Shown here in pieces: positions 7,097 to 18,098 of a DNA stretch of 64,000 nucleotides. Made by a program: the position numbers and the translations under genes. Position 1 is the stretch's first letter. Every line of letters starts with the position of its first letter. The notes under the pieces were generated by a model. It had not been told where the DNA came from. It ran no database searches and saw only the letters and a list, made by a program, of their open reading frames with translations. This DNA comes from Streptomyces sp. V1I1 (GTDB taxonomy: Bacteria > Actinomycetota > Actinomycetes > Streptomycetales > Streptomycetaceae), in assembly GCF_030817355.1 (NCBI RefSeq), contig NZ_JAUSZH010000001.1:7477001-7541000 (forward strand). The letters are read 5' to 3'.

Positions 7097-8086
7097 ATGG
7101 CCACAGAACAGCAGGGACCTGAGCTGCCGCGGGAGCGTGGTGAACTCTCGGCGGCCATCATCCGCTACCTCGGCGGTGAAACAACGCTGCCAGGAAGCCA
7201 GACCGTGCAAAAGGCGGACCCTTACGGGGACGATCTGCAGCTCGCTCTCTATATGACCTACGAGCTCCATTACCGCGGCTTTGCGGGCGTCGATGCAGCA
7301 CTCGAATGGGACCCGGCGCTCCTGGGCGTGCGTTCCCTGCTCGAGGGCCGATTCCTTGACGCACTGCGCGCCGACGCCACCCGCCATGAAACCGTGGACG
7401 ACGCATTGGCGGAACTTCTGGTGGAGCCGGTCAACGGCACCGGCGTCTCGCATTTCCTCCAGGACGAGGGAGAGCTGTGGCAGGTGCGCGAATACGCGGC
7501 GCAACGGTCGCTCTATCACCTCAAGGAGGCCGATCCGCACGCCTGGGTGCTGCCGCGGCTGTGGGGGCGCGCCAAGGCCGGCATGGCCGCCGTGGAGTTC
7601 GACGAATTCGGCGGAGGGCGGGCGGAGCGGGTCCACGCCCAACTCTTTGCGGACCTCATGACCGGTCTCGGCCTCGACACGACATACGGCCACTACCTGA
7701 ATTCCGGTTCAGCACAGGCGCTTGCCACCGTGAACCTCATGTCGCTGTTCGGTCTGCACCGGGCCCTGCGCGGCTCCCTGGTGGGACACTTCGCCGCCGT
7801 TGAAATCACCTCCTCTCCCGGATCGAGGCGACTGGCCGCGGCCATGAACCGCACCGGGGCCGGGCCCGCCGCGGAGCTCTTCTACAACGAGCACGTCGAA
7901 GCCGACGCGGTGCACGAACAGGTTGTGCGGCGCGAGGTCATCGCGGGCCTCCTGGAAGAGGAGCCGCAGCTGGAGGCCGACATCGCATTCGGCATCGATG
8001 CGACGGAGCACCTCGAGAGCCGTCTCGCCGACTGTCTCCTCGCCGCCTGGCGCAGCGACACGTCGTCGCTGCGCACCGACTCGTAG
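7097..8086 (+). CDS. Haem-oxygenase-like di-iron protein (iron-containing redox enzyme family)
   Basis: A 329-aa, largely helical protein of the haem-oxygenase-like di-iron superfamily. Candidate iron ligands are spread over helices: H and E residues around REYAAQRSLYHLKEADPH, the segment AAVEFDEFGGGRAERVH with two Glu and a His, and FYNEHVEADAVHE plus a late ATEHLESRL. Known members oxidise or cleave small molecules with O2 at a labile di-iron site. The start at 7097 follows a GGGGGG run at good distance; the open frame extends far upstream but without homology. A HemK2-like methyltransferase and a CDGSH protein lie just upstream on the same strand, separated by the antisense ligase; I recall these three families as frequent neighbours in Streptomyces. 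Confidence 0.8.
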   Translation: MATEQQGPELPRERGELSAAIIRYLGGETTLPGSQTVQKADPYGDDLQLALYMTYELHYRGFAGVDAALEWDPALLGVRSLLEGRFLDALRADATRHETVDDALAELLVEPVNGTGVSHFLQDEGELWQVREYAAQRSLYHLKEADPHAWVLPRLWGRAKAGMAAVEFDEFGGGRAERVHAQLFADLMTGLGLDTTYGHYLNSGSAQALATVNLMSLFGLHRALRGSLVGHFAAVEITSSPGSRRLAAAMNRTGAGPAAELFYNEHVEADAVHEQVVRREVIAGLLEEEPQLEADIAFGIDATEHLESRLADCLLAAWRSDTSSLRTDS

Positions 8087-8088
8087 CG

Positions 8089-8256
8089 CTATCTGTACTC
8101 GTCGTCGTGCAGCTCGACGACACGGGCCTGCTCCGCGCGGTCGGCTTCATTCGCCGAGTCCGGATCGGAATCGAAGAGGCGATCGTCGTGATGAGGGGCG
8201 ATGTCGGCGTCCGGCTCCGCTTCGAACGTCTCAGGGTCGGTCGGGTCGATGTGCAT
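8089..8256 (-). CDS. Small acidic conserved protein
   Basis: A 55-aa protein rich in Asp and Glu, starting MHIDPTDPETFEAEPDAD and ending RVVELHDDEYR. The ATG at 8256 has GGAGA upstream. The N- and C-terminal patterns (DPTDPETFE and ADRAEQARVV) resemble a short acidic family that is common and uncharacterised in Streptomyces (from memory). It is convergent with the di-iron protein gene, whose stop lies 2 nt away, so the two share a very tight end. No domain or function can be assigned. Confidence 0.65.
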   Translation of the reverse strand: MHIDPTDPETFEAEPDADIAPHHDDRLFDSDPDSANEADRAEQARVVELHDDEYR

Positions 8257-8431
8257 CGGTGTCTCCGCGAAGTGATGTCTCCAGGCGGTGGTTTGTGGCG
8301 ACCGTATCGGTGCCTCGCAGGCGCACGCCGCAGGCGCGCGAGGAGCGCGCTGATGCCACCTTTCTTGCCCCGCCGAACCCGGCTTCACTGGATGCCCGAT
8401 CAGGCGCGCAGTACCTACCGGAGGAGCAGCG

Positions 8432-9325
8432 GTGGAGATGTGGAACAGACGCGGCGTGTTGGCCGCCGGGGCGGCTGCGTGCGTTACGGCGCTCACCGGG
8501 GCCGCGCTGCCGAAGCGGACCGGACCCCTGGAGATCGTCACCGGCGAGGACGGATTCGTCTCCCCGGCGACCGCCCCGGCCGGGGCTGTGACCTTCCGGG
8601 TGCGCACCACCAGTTGGCGCACCGGAACCGTCGGTATCGCGCAGCTGCGCAACGGAGCGACCGAGGACCAGTTCCGTACCCGCATGAGGCAGGTGTTCGC
8701 CGCGGAGGAGCCGGCGGCGGTCATCCGGGCCTCCCGGGAACTGATGGCCACCGCCGAGCAGTTCGGCGGCGCCGCGCCCCATCCCGGCACGGACTCCACG
8801 TTCACCCTCCGGCTGAAGCCCGGCGCCTATCTGGTCCTGGAGTACCTGGACTTCGCGGGCGCGCTCGGCCGCAATCCGCCGCCGGGAGCGGAGTACGTGC
8901 GTCCCCTCACCGTCACAACTCCCAATTCGGGCAGCAGCCCACCGCGTCCCTGTGCCACGCTGACGGCCGTCGACGCCGCTGGCGGCGTCCCGCGCTTCAC
9001 GTTGAGCGGCCGGATCCTTTCTGACCAGCCCCTTCGTTATGTGAACGCCATGCGGGACCAGGTCGACGAGGCCCGCCTGTATCCCATCGTCGACGACTCG
9101 GTCACCGAGGCCGACATCGTGGCCTACTTCAAGGGCGAGACGCAGTCCGCACCCTTCGACTTCGCGGGACAACTCGGCACCCCGCCGCTCTCGTCGGGCC
9201 GGGAGGTGATGCTGCGGATGCCGATGCGGTCGGGGCGGTACGCGATCGTCAGCTGGGTGCGCAGCATGGCCGACGCCCAGCCCCTCACCGCGCACGGCCA
9301 GCTGCTCATCGTCCGCGTGCCCTGA
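8432..9325 (+). CDS. Exported cupredoxin-like protein
   Basis: A 297-aa protein. The N-terminus NRRGVLAAGAAACVTALTGAA is a Tat-like signal (twin Arg, then a hydrophobic stretch; shown as two parts NRRGVLAAG and AAACVTALT). A beta-rich domain follows, beginning PLEIVTGEDGFVSPATAPAG with VTFRVRT, the pattern of actinobacterial cupredoxin-like proteins, but I see no convincing copper-ligand His-Cys-Met set. The second half has no match that I recognise. The GTG at 8432 is chosen because GGAGGAG lies five bases before it; an ATG six bases further on is too far from it. Likely periplasmic or surface located. It is followed by an exported beta-lactamase-like gene 46 nt downstream. Confidence 0.65.
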   Translation: MEMWNRRGVLAAGAAACVTALTGAALPKRTGPLEIVTGEDGFVSPATAPAGAVTFRVRTTSWRTGTVGIAQLRNGATEDQFRTRMRQVFAAEEPAAVIRASRELMATAEQFGGAAPHPGTDSTFTLRLKPGAYLVLEYLDFAGALGRNPPPGAEYVRPLTVTTPNSGSSPPRPCATLTAVDAAGGVPRFTLSGRILSDQPLRYVNAMRDQVDEARLYPIVDDSVTEADIVAYFKGETQSAPFDFAGQLGTPPLSSGREVMLRMPMRSGRYAIVSWVRSMADAQPLTAHGQLLIVRVP

Positions 9326-9371
9326 AGCACCCGAACGCCTGCGGGCGACAACGTCCCACGGCGGGCGTTCA

Positions 9372-11045
9372 ATGGAATGTATGCATGCTGCGAAGGGCGT
9401 ACGACTACGCAGAAGCCGTTCGCTCGCCCTATCGGGCCTGGCCGTGCTGCTGACCGCGGCGACAGCCCTTACATCCGGCGCCGCCGCGCCGAGCCCGTCA
9501 CCCTCGCCCTCTCCCTCGCCGTCCGCTCCGCAGGCACCCCCACCCCAGCCCCCGCCCCAGCTCACCAAGGCCGATGTGGATGGCGCCATCGGCAAGCTCG
9601 ACGGTGTGGTAGAGAACGCGATGAAGCGAACCGGCGTGCCCGGCGCGGCCGTCGGCGTCGTATACGGGGACCGGGTGGTCTACCTCAAGGGCTTCGGCGA
9701 GCGAAAGATCGGCCAGTCCGCGCAGGTTGGGCCCGACACCGTGTTCCAGCTGGCGTCGCTGTCGAAGCCGCTCGCATCCACCGTCGTCGCCGGGGCCGTC
9801 GGGCAAAAGGTCGTCAGCTGGGACGAACCGGTGGCCGGCCACCTCCCCGGCTTCGCCCTCAAGGACCCCTGGGTGACCAGCCATGTCACCATCGCGGATC
9901 TGTTCTCGCACCGCAGCGGGCTGCCCGACCACGCCGGCGATCTGCTGGAGGACCTCGGCTACGACCGTACGTACATCTTGAGCCATCTGAAGTACGAGCC
10001 GCTCGAGGCATTCCGCGCGAGCTACGCGTACACCAACTTCGGCGTCACCGCGGCCGCGGAGGCCGTCGCCCGCGCCAAGGGCGTCAGCTGGGAGAAACTC
10101 AGCGACGACACCCTGTTCGAGCCGGCCGGAATGGACTCCACCAGCGCCCTCTTCGCCGACTACGAGAAGGCGTCGGACAAGGCCGTCACCCACGTGAAGA
10201 CCGAAGACGGCAGCTGGCAGGCGAAGTTCGTACGGGACGCGGACGCGCAGTCGCCGGCCGGCGGCGTCAGCTCCACCGCCGGCGACATGACCCGGTGGCT
10301 GCGGCTCCAGCTGGCGAACGGGAAGCTCGACGGCCGGCAGATCATCGACGCCGAAAGCCTGGAACATACCCACCTGCCCGAGACGCTCTCCCAGCCGCCG
10401 GCGGCCCCGGCCGGCCGCACCGGCTTCTACGGCCTGGGCTGGAACGTCAGTTTCGACGACCACGGCAGGCTCCGCCTCAGCCACTCCGGCGCCTTCGCGC
10501 TCGGCGCCAACACCAATGTGACGATGCTGCCCGGCGAGAAGCTCGGCATCGTCGTCCTCACCAACGGCCAACCGGTCGGCATGGCCGACTCCGTCGCCCT
10601 CGAATTCTTCGACATCGCCCAGAACGGCAAGCCCACCGCCGACTGGCTGCCGCTGGTCGCCGGGATCTACGAGCAGCAGGAGCAGGCCGCCAAGTCCCCC
10701 ACCGACTACGCCGGTCCGCCCGCGAACCCCAAGGCGGCCCGCGCCGACAGCGCGTACACCGGTACGTACGAAAGCGCCTACTACGGAAAGCTTGTGGTCA
10801 CGGCGGGCCAGGCGGGCCGGGACGAACTCACCCTCCAACTCGGGCCGAAACCCATGCGGTTCCGCCTCACCCACTACAACGGCGACACGTTCAGTTTTGC
10901 CACCACGGGGGAGAACGCGGTCGGTCTCACCGGCGTCACCTTCACCGTCGGCGACCGCGACACCGCGTCAAAGGTGCGCGTCGAATACCTCGATCAGAAC
11001 GGCCTGGGCACCTTCACCCGCGCCGAGCCCGCTGCCCGATCATGA
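9372..11045 (+). CDS. Exported serine hydrolase, beta-lactamase/class C-like
   Basis: A 557-aa protein with a Sec-type signal peptide (SLALSGLAVLLTAATALTS), a Pro/Ser linker, then a serine beta-lactamase/DD-peptidase fold. The nucleophile motif SxxK is SLSK (in QLASLSKPLAS), the second motif is YTN (SYAYTNFG) and the third-motif position is HSG (LSHSGAFALG), as in esterase-like class C relatives. The last ~130 residues form a beta-rich C-terminal domain, as in other long members. Members hydrolyse D-Ala peptides, beta-lactams or esters; which is not clear. ATGs at 9372 and 9381 are both possible; neither has a clear ribosome binding site. Its stop overlaps the stop of the convergent nucleoside hydrolase by 6 nt. 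Confidence 0.85.
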   Translation: MECMHAAKGVRLRRSRSLALSGLAVLLTAATALTSGAAAPSPSPSPSPSPSAPQAPPPQPPPQLTKADVDGAIGKLDGVVENAMKRTGVPGAAVGVVYGDRVVYLKGFGERKIGQSAQVGPDTVFQLASLSKPLASTVVAGAVGQKVVSWDEPVAGHLPGFALKDPWVTSHVTIADLFSHRSGLPDHAGDLLEDLGYDRTYILSHLKYEPLEAFRASYAYTNFGVTAAAEAVARAKGVSWEKLSDDTLFEPAGMDSTSALFADYEKASDKAVTHVKTEDGSWQAKFVRDADAQSPAGGVSSTAGDMTRWLRLQLANGKLDGRQIIDAESLEHTHLPETLSQPPAAPAGRTGFYGLGWNVSFDDHGRLRLSHSGAFALGANTNVTMLPGEKLGIVVLTNGQPVGMADSVALEFFDIAQNGKPTADWLPLVAGIYEQQEQAAKSPTDYAGPPANPKAARADSAYTGTYESAYYGKLVVTAGQAGRDELTLQLGPKPMRFRLTHYNGDTFSFATTGENAVGLTGVTFTVGDRDTASKVRVEYLDQNGLGTFTRAEPAARS

Positions 11046-11987
11046 ACGACCGCGGCCGCCCAAGGTGCGTACCGCGTCGACGATCAGGTCCCAGAAGGCG
11101 GGGACGTTCACGTCCATCCCCACATGCGTGTTCGCGGGGCGGCCGGTGACGCCGTCCAGGTCGACCACGGTGGCACCGCGTGTGTGGGTGCCGGTCAGTT
11201 CGACGGCGACCGACGCGGAGACCAGGCTGACCAGCTGCGGATCGATGATGTGCGCCACGGTCAGCGGGTCGTGCAGCGGCGGCGCCGCGAAGCCGAAGAC
11301 CTCCCGGTATCTGGCGGCGAAGAAGGTCAGCAGCTCGGTGCAGAGCCGGCTGAGAGGGGTGCCGAGCGCGTCGATCCGCGCGATCACATCAGCCGTGGCC
11401 AGCACCTGGTGACTGGCGTTCAGCCCCATCATGGTGACCGGCAGACCGCTGGCGAACACGATGTCGGCGGCCTCCGGGTCACAGACGATGTTGAACTCGG
11501 CGGCGGGCGTGGTGTTGCCCCGGCCGGTCGAACCGCCCATCAGCACAATGCGCTCGATGCGCTCGGCCAGCCGGGGATGGCCGAGCAGCAGCGCCGCCAC
11601 GTTGGTCAGCGGTCCGGTCGGCACGAGCGTCACCGGCACCGGATGCGCGAGCAGGGTGTCCCGGATCAGGGTGACCCCGTCCCGCGGATCCAGCGGCACG
11701 GTGGGTTCCCCGAACCCGGGTCCGTCCAGGCCCGACTCCCCATGGATGCCGGCGGCCACCGACACCGCCCCGTGCAGAGGCCGGTCCCGTCCGGCCCCGA
11801 TCGGCACCCCCTCGACACCGGCGACGGTGCACACCCGCCGGGCGTTCAGCGTGGTCTTCTCCAGCGTCTGGTTGCCGGCGACCGTGGTGATCGCGAGCAG
11901 CTCGATCGCCGGATGTGCGGCGGCCAGCATGATGTTGAACGCGTCGTCGTGCCCGGGGTCGCAGTCGAGGATCACAGGGATGGCCAT
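11040..11987 (-). CDS. Nucleoside hydrolase (IU-NH family)
   Basis: A 315-aa protein with the hallmark N-terminal calcium-binding motif DCDPGHDDA at residues 8-16. It also has VTLVPTGPLTNVA and the late HDP motif (PPLHDPLTVAH), the usual landmarks of inosine/uridine-preferring nucleoside hydrolases. These cleave ribonucleosides to base and ribose in the cytoplasm. The start at 11987 (MAIPVIL) is fixed by AGGAGGA a few bases upstream. Monocistronic; its stop overlaps the convergent hydrolase stop in the palindrome TCATGA. Confidence 0.92.
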   Translation of the reverse strand: MAIPVILDCDPGHDDAFNIMLAAAHPAIELLAITTVAGNQTLEKTTLNARRVCTVAGVEGVPIGAGRDRPLHGAVSVAAGIHGESGLDGPGFGEPTVPLDPRDGVTLIRDTLLAHPVPVTLVPTGPLTNVAALLLGHPRLAERIERIVLMGGSTGRGNTTPAAEFNIVCDPEAADIVFASGLPVTMMGLNASHQVLATADVIARIDALGTPLSRLCTELLTFFAARYREVFGFAAPPLHDPLTVAHIIDPQLVSLVSASVAVELTGTHTRGATVVDLDGVTGRPANTHVGMDVNVPAFWDLIVDAVRTLGGRGRS

Positions 11988-12280
11988 GGGTCTCCTCCTG
12001 GTTGGCGGCAACCGTGAAGCAGTATGGACGAGCACCGGCTGCCGTCGGCAGCGAAGCACCGTAGCCGTCGCGCACCCAGGAAGAACACGCCTTAATCCCC
12101 GGCTCGGCGCGGTCCAGGCTTGACCGCATGAAGAGCCTCGAACTGGTCGTCGTCGTCATAACCGCAGTGCCGGCCGCCTCGGCCCCCGGGTCATCGCTTC
12201 CGCCGCACGCTTGCAGGCTGTGGCGTTCTGGGGAGTCAGCCGGCGTCGCCCACTGGCCTGCAGGCATGCGGGGAGCCATC
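11988..12280. other. Gene-poor stretch between nucleoside hydrolase and gene remnants
   Basis: About 290 bp with no supported gene. A + strand ORF from 12128 begins MKSLELVVVVITAVPAAS and could be the first residues of a lost membrane protein (the first helix of a Na+/H+ antiporter is one guess), but nothing further supports it. Confidence 0.4.
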
Positions 12281-12406
12281 TCACCAGCGGCCTGGTACGA
12301 GCCTTCCGGCCATGAAGTCCAGTAGGTGTGCCGCCAGTTGGCCGGGCTGTTCCTCAGGGAGGAAGTGGCCGCTGTCCGCAATGATCTCGCCGGTCGCGGC
12401 GCTGCC
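12281..12406 (-). pseudogene. C-terminal remnant of an alpha/beta hydrolase
   Basis: In one minus-strand frame the sequence reads ATGEIIADSGHFLPEEQPG followed by QLAAHLLDFMAGRLVPG and a stop. This is the C-terminal end of an epoxide-hydrolase/dehalogenase-type alpha/beta hydrolase: GHF carries the catalytic histidine and PEEQP is the usual next segment. The nucleophile and acid parts are absent. The remnant is cut off upstream at about 12406, next to a LysR fragment on the other strand. Confidence 0.6.
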
Positions 12407-12438
12407 GGCCGGCCATCCGCTGGCCCCTGTCCTCACGC

Positions 12439-12732
12439 CGGAACGAGACGGCGGCCTTCGACGCCGCCTTCGCCGTGTGCCGCACCGCGGGCTTCGAGCC
12501 GGACATCGCCCACGAGGCCGACAACCTTCACACTCTGCTCGGGCTCGTCGCCTGCGGCCTTGGCGTCGGCCTGGGGCCGGCGGAGATGCACAGGTTCCGG
12601 CATGTGGGCGTCACTCTGCTTCCGCTGGCACCGGCCACGCCGGGTCTCCACTTCCACCTGGCCCACCGTGCCGATGACGCCGGGGCGGTGCTCCGTAACT
12701 TCCGCCGCACAGTGATCCACGCCCATCGATGA
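12439..12732 (+). pseudogene. C-terminal remnant of a LysR-type regulator
   Basis: The frame reads FDAAFAVCRTAGFEPDIAHE, then LLGLVACGLGVGLGPAEM, and ends with VTLLPLAP and a short tail. This is the distal half of a LysR effector-binding domain (the G.G.GLGP segment is typical). There is no helix-turn-helix and no plausible start, so about two thirds of the gene is missing. In intact loci such a regulator often lies beside dehydrogenase and aldo/keto reductase genes like those that follow. Confidence 0.65.
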
Positions 12733-12883
12733 CCGCTCAGAAGCCCCGTTCAGGCCCGGTCCCCGTTCGGCGGCTCGTACGGTCGGGCTCCTCGCTTGGG
12801 CAGGTCCGACCGCGTAGAAGAGAGGCGTGGGCTCACGCCGGGTGCCCTCGAGCCCCTACTCACGTCACGTCAGGGAGTCCTCT

Positions 12884-13688
12884 GTGAAAGCCCTCGTCGC
12901 CACCGACTACGTGCCGCTGGACCGGATCACGGTCACCGACCACCCCACACCCACCCCGGAACCGGGCCAGGTGCTGATCAAGGTCGAGGCCGCAGCGCTC
13001 AACCCGCTCGACCTGGCGCTGATCACCGGCGCCATGAAGGACATCTACCCGGTCGACCACCCGCTGGTGATCGGCATGGACGCGGCAGGCACCGTGGCCG
13101 AGGTGGGGGAGGGCGTTTCCGGCTACGCGCCGGGTGATCCTGTGCTCGCCTTCGCCGGATTCGTGGGTGCCGTTGCCCAGTACACGGTGGCGTCGCCCGG
13201 CCCTCTGCTGGCCCGGCGGCCTCCGGGCCTGGAAAGCCTGCACGCAGCGTGCATTCCCGAATCGGGCCTGACCGCGGTCTGCCTGCTGCGCGCCGTCCGG
13301 CTCGCGGCGGGCGAGAGCGTGCTCGTGATCGGGGCCCGCCGACGTGGTGGAGGAGACCCTGCGCCTGGTGCCCGACGGCGTCGATGTCGTCGTCGACCTG
13401 GTCAACTCGGGCGACGGGCTCATGGGCACGGCGCGTGTGGCCCGGCCGGGCGGTCGGCTGGTGTCCCCGCTCTACGGGCCCGATGACCTGGGCGGCGACG
13501 TCTCCGCGGTCTACATCGGCTCGTTCCAGGCCGAGCCCGGTGATCTGGAAGACCTGGCGGCCCGGGCGGCGGACGGGCGCCTGCGGGTCGAGATCGGCGC
13601 ACGCTACTCCTTGGACGACGCCGTACAGGTTGTCGTCGACTTCGCCGGGAAGCACATCCGGGGCAAGGTCGTCATCGGGATCCCATAG
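12884..13688 (+). pseudogene. Zinc-less alcohol dehydrogenase/quinone oxidoreductase with internal deletion
   Basis: The first frame (GTG 12884, AGGGAG upstream) encodes the GroES-like half of an MDR oxidoreductase (VKALVATDYVPLDRITV, IGMDAAGTVAEVG, GESVLVIGA) to about 13340. The continuation ADVVEETLRLVPDGVDVVVD to KGKVVIGIP is in another frame and runs to the stop at 13688. The nucleotide-binding GxGxxG segment and about 40 residues after VLVIGA are missing. So a deletion near 13335-13345 removed the front of the Rossmann fold and shifted the frame. The product cannot bind NADPH and is almost surely inactive. Confidence 0.8.
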
Positions 13689-13694
13689 CGGATG

Positions 13695-13709
13695 TGACGT
13701 GACGTCACG
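13695..13709. promoter_or_regulatory. TGACGTGACGT element upstream of the reductase gene
   Basis: TGACGTGACGT at 13695-13705 overlaps the 12-bp palindrome CGTGACGTCACG (13698-13709), 44 bp before the aldo/keto reductase start. The exact same 11-mer occurs inverted at 12862-12872 just before the ADH pseudogene's ribosome binding site. Two copies in the two leader regions suggest a shared regulator site, perhaps that of the lost LysR protein. Confidence 0.4.
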
Positions 13710-13752
13710 AATGCGCACCACTCACCCCCGACCTACGAAAGGCACAGCCCTC

Positions 13753-14784
13753 ATGAAGCGCAGGACCCTCGGTGGCACCGGCATCTCGGTCAGCGAATAC
13801 GCGCTCGGCGCGATGATGTTCGGCGCCTGGGGCAACGGCGACCACGACGAGTCGGTCCGTATGATCCACCGGGCCCTGGACGCGGGCATCAACTTCGTGG
13901 ACACCGCCGACATCTACAGCCAGGGCGAATCGGAGGAGATCGTCGGCAAGGCGCTCAAGGGCCGCCGGGAGGGCGTCGTGCTCGCCACGAAGGGCAGCAG
14001 CCCGATGGGCGAGGATCCCAACGAAAGGGGAAACTCACGGCGCTGGCTCACCCGCGCCGTCGAGAACAGCCTGCGGCGCCTGGGCACCGACCACATCGAC
14101 CTCTACCAGGTCCACCGCCCCGACCATGCCACCGACATCGACGAGACCCTGTCCGCCCTCTCCGACCTCGTACGCGCGGGCAAGGTGCGCGCCATCGGCC
14201 ACTCCACTTTCCCGGCGGAACAGATCGTCGAGGCCCAGTGGGCGGCCGAGCGGCGCGGCCACATCCGCTTCAGGACCGAGCAGCCGCCGTACTCGATCCT
14301 GGCCCGGGGCGTCGAGGCCGCGGTGCTGCCGGCCGCCCAGCGCTACGGCATGGGCGTGCTGACCTGGGGCCCGCTCAGCGCGGGCTGGCTCTCCGGCAAG
14401 TACGGGAAGCGGTCGGACGTCGACCTGACGGCGGGCAGCGGGCGAGCCGCGCTCGAGCAGCACAAGTTCGACCCGTCGGTGCCGGGCAACGCCCGCAAGC
14501 TGGAGGCCGTCGGCGAGCTGAGGAATCTCGCCGACGAGGCGGGCCTGAAGCTTGCGCACCTGGCGATCGCGTTCGTACGGACCCATCCGGCCGTCACTTC
14601 GGTGATCATCGGCCCGCGGACGCCCGCCCACCTCGAGGACCTGCTGGAAGGCGTGGGCGTCGAGCTGAGCGAGGACGTGCTGGACCGGATCGACGAGATC
14701 GTGCCTCCGGGCACGGACGTGAACCGGGGTGACTCCTACTACACACCGCCTGCGCTTGCCGACACGTCCCTGCGCCGCCGCTGA
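13753..14784 (+). CDS. Aldo/keto reductase
   Basis: A 343-aa protein of normal family length. It carries GTGISVSEYALGAMMFG at the N-terminus, the catalytic Asp and Tyr in FVDTADIYSQGESE, the catalytic Lys in VLATKGS and the His in YQVHRPD, which completes the AKR tetrad. The C-terminal VIIGPRTPAHLEDLL is the NADPH-phosphate region. It reduces aldehydes or ketones in the cytoplasm with NADPH. The start at 13753 follows only a weak GAAAGG; the open frame upstream belongs to the broken ADH. It is intact although its ADH neighbour and probable LysR regulator are not. Confidence 0.92.
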   Translation: MKRRTLGGTGISVSEYALGAMMFGAWGNGDHDESVRMIHRALDAGINFVDTADIYSQGESEEIVGKALKGRREGVVLATKGSSPMGEDPNERGNSRRWLTRAVENSLRRLGTDHIDLYQVHRPDHATDIDETLSALSDLVRAGKVRAIGHSTFPAEQIVEAQWAAERRGHIRFRTEQPPYSILARGVEAAVLPAAQRYGMGVLTWGPLSAGWLSGKYGKRSDVDLTAGSGRAALEQHKFDPSVPGNARKLEAVGELRNLADEAGLKLAHLAIAFVRTHPAVTSVIIGPRTPAHLEDLLEGVGVELSEDVLDRIDEIVPPGTDVNRGDSYYTPPALADTSLRRR

Positions 14785-14800
14785 AGCGGAACGGCGCTCG

Positions 14801-15043
14801 TCACGGCATGATCTCCAGCGGATCGTACTGGTGAGGCCGGTCGCCGACCCACTCGGTCCAGGTGGGGTCGTCGAGAAGGTCTGCGGCGTCCGGCAGTCCG
14901 GCCTGGCGGAGGAACTCCAGCAGATGCGCATCGGAATGGGCGAGGCCCATGATTTGGTCCCGGACCGTGACCCGGCGGCCACCGGAGGCGGAGATCCGGT
15001 GGACGACGATCGGCGGGCGTCCCGACATGCCTCCAGCGTCCAT
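14801..15043 (-). CDS. Small conserved hypothetical protein
   Basis: An 80-aa protein. A basic first half with [19 protein letters not shown] is followed by an alpha-helical part, [20 protein letters not shown], and a Trp-rich end, [14 protein letters not shown] recognise the arrangement from short uncharacterised Streptomyces proteins, but know no function. It may start at 15043 or at the second Met at 15028 (GGAGG is only one base before the latter, too close). It converges on the aldo/keto reductase gene with 16 nt between stops. Confidence 0.6.
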   Translation of the reverse strand: MDAGGMSGRPPIVVHRISASGGRRVTVRDQIMGLAHSDAHLLEFLRQAGLPDAADLLDDPTWTEWVGDRPHQYDPLEIMP

Positions 15044-15171
15044 CCAGATGGGCCCGGAGGCACCCGCGCCAGGCCCGACCGAGCGCTAGCGCGTCCCATG
15101 GCGGCCACTTACAGTTGCACATATCGGATCAGAACGCCGTATTGATCTCGTTCGTGCATCTGGGAGGGCAT

Positions 15172-15722
15172 ATGACCCGCATCTCGCTCAAGGTGGACGG
15201 CACGGCGTACGAGGACGAGGTGGAACCCCGCCTGCTGCTCGTCCACTATCTGCGCGACCGGCTGGGCCTCACCGGCACCCCTGTGGGATGCGACACGTCC
15301 AACTGCGGGACCTGCACCGTCGATCTGGACGGTGAGAGCGTCAAGAGCTGCACGGTGCTGGCCGTCCAGGCCGACGGGGGCGAGGTGACGACCATCCAGG
15401 GCCTGGCCTCCGACAGCGATTGGCATCCGTTGCAGACGGCGTTCCATCAGCAGCACGCCCTTCAGTGCGGCTACTGCACGCCAGGCATGATCATGGCCGC
15501 CCGGGACCTGCTCAAGGAGAACCCCGACCCCACGCCCGACGAGATCCGCCACGGCCTCGAAGGCAACCTCTGCCGGTGCACCGGCTACGAGAACATCGTG
15601 CGCGCCGTCCTCGCGGCCGCCGCCGAGGAGCGGCGCCGTCGCGCCCCCTCGCCCGGAGCCGTCACGACGACCGCGCCGGACCCGCTCAAGGCTCCGGCGA
15701 CAGCCGGGCAGGAGGCGCCGAC

Positions 15723-15726
<4 letters not shown>
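15172..15726 (+). CDS. coxS: Molybdenum hydroxylase small subunit (2Fe-2S), CoxS-like
   Basis: A 184-aa electron-transfer subunit. The plant-type 2Fe-2S cluster is formed by C40, C45, C48 and C60 ([10 protein letters not shown]) and the second cluster by C99, C102, C134 and C136 (CGYCTPG and CRCTGY). It passes electrons from the molybdenum site to the FAD subunit. The C-terminal ~30 residues are a Pro/Ala-rich tail. GGGAGGG before the ATG at 15172 decides the start over an upstream GTG frame. First gene of a seven-gene operon. The 5' leader has an inverted repeat GATCA/TGATC (15127-15131 and 15143-15147) that may be regulatory. Confidence 0.9.

Positions 15727-18094
<2,368 letters not shown>

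Positions 18095-18098
<4 letters not shown>

Noticed and set aside
12128..12325. Small ORF MKSLELVVVVITAVPAAS
   Set aside because: Possible first helix of a lost membrane protein, but the rest of the frame is not membrane-like and no ribosome site precedes it.
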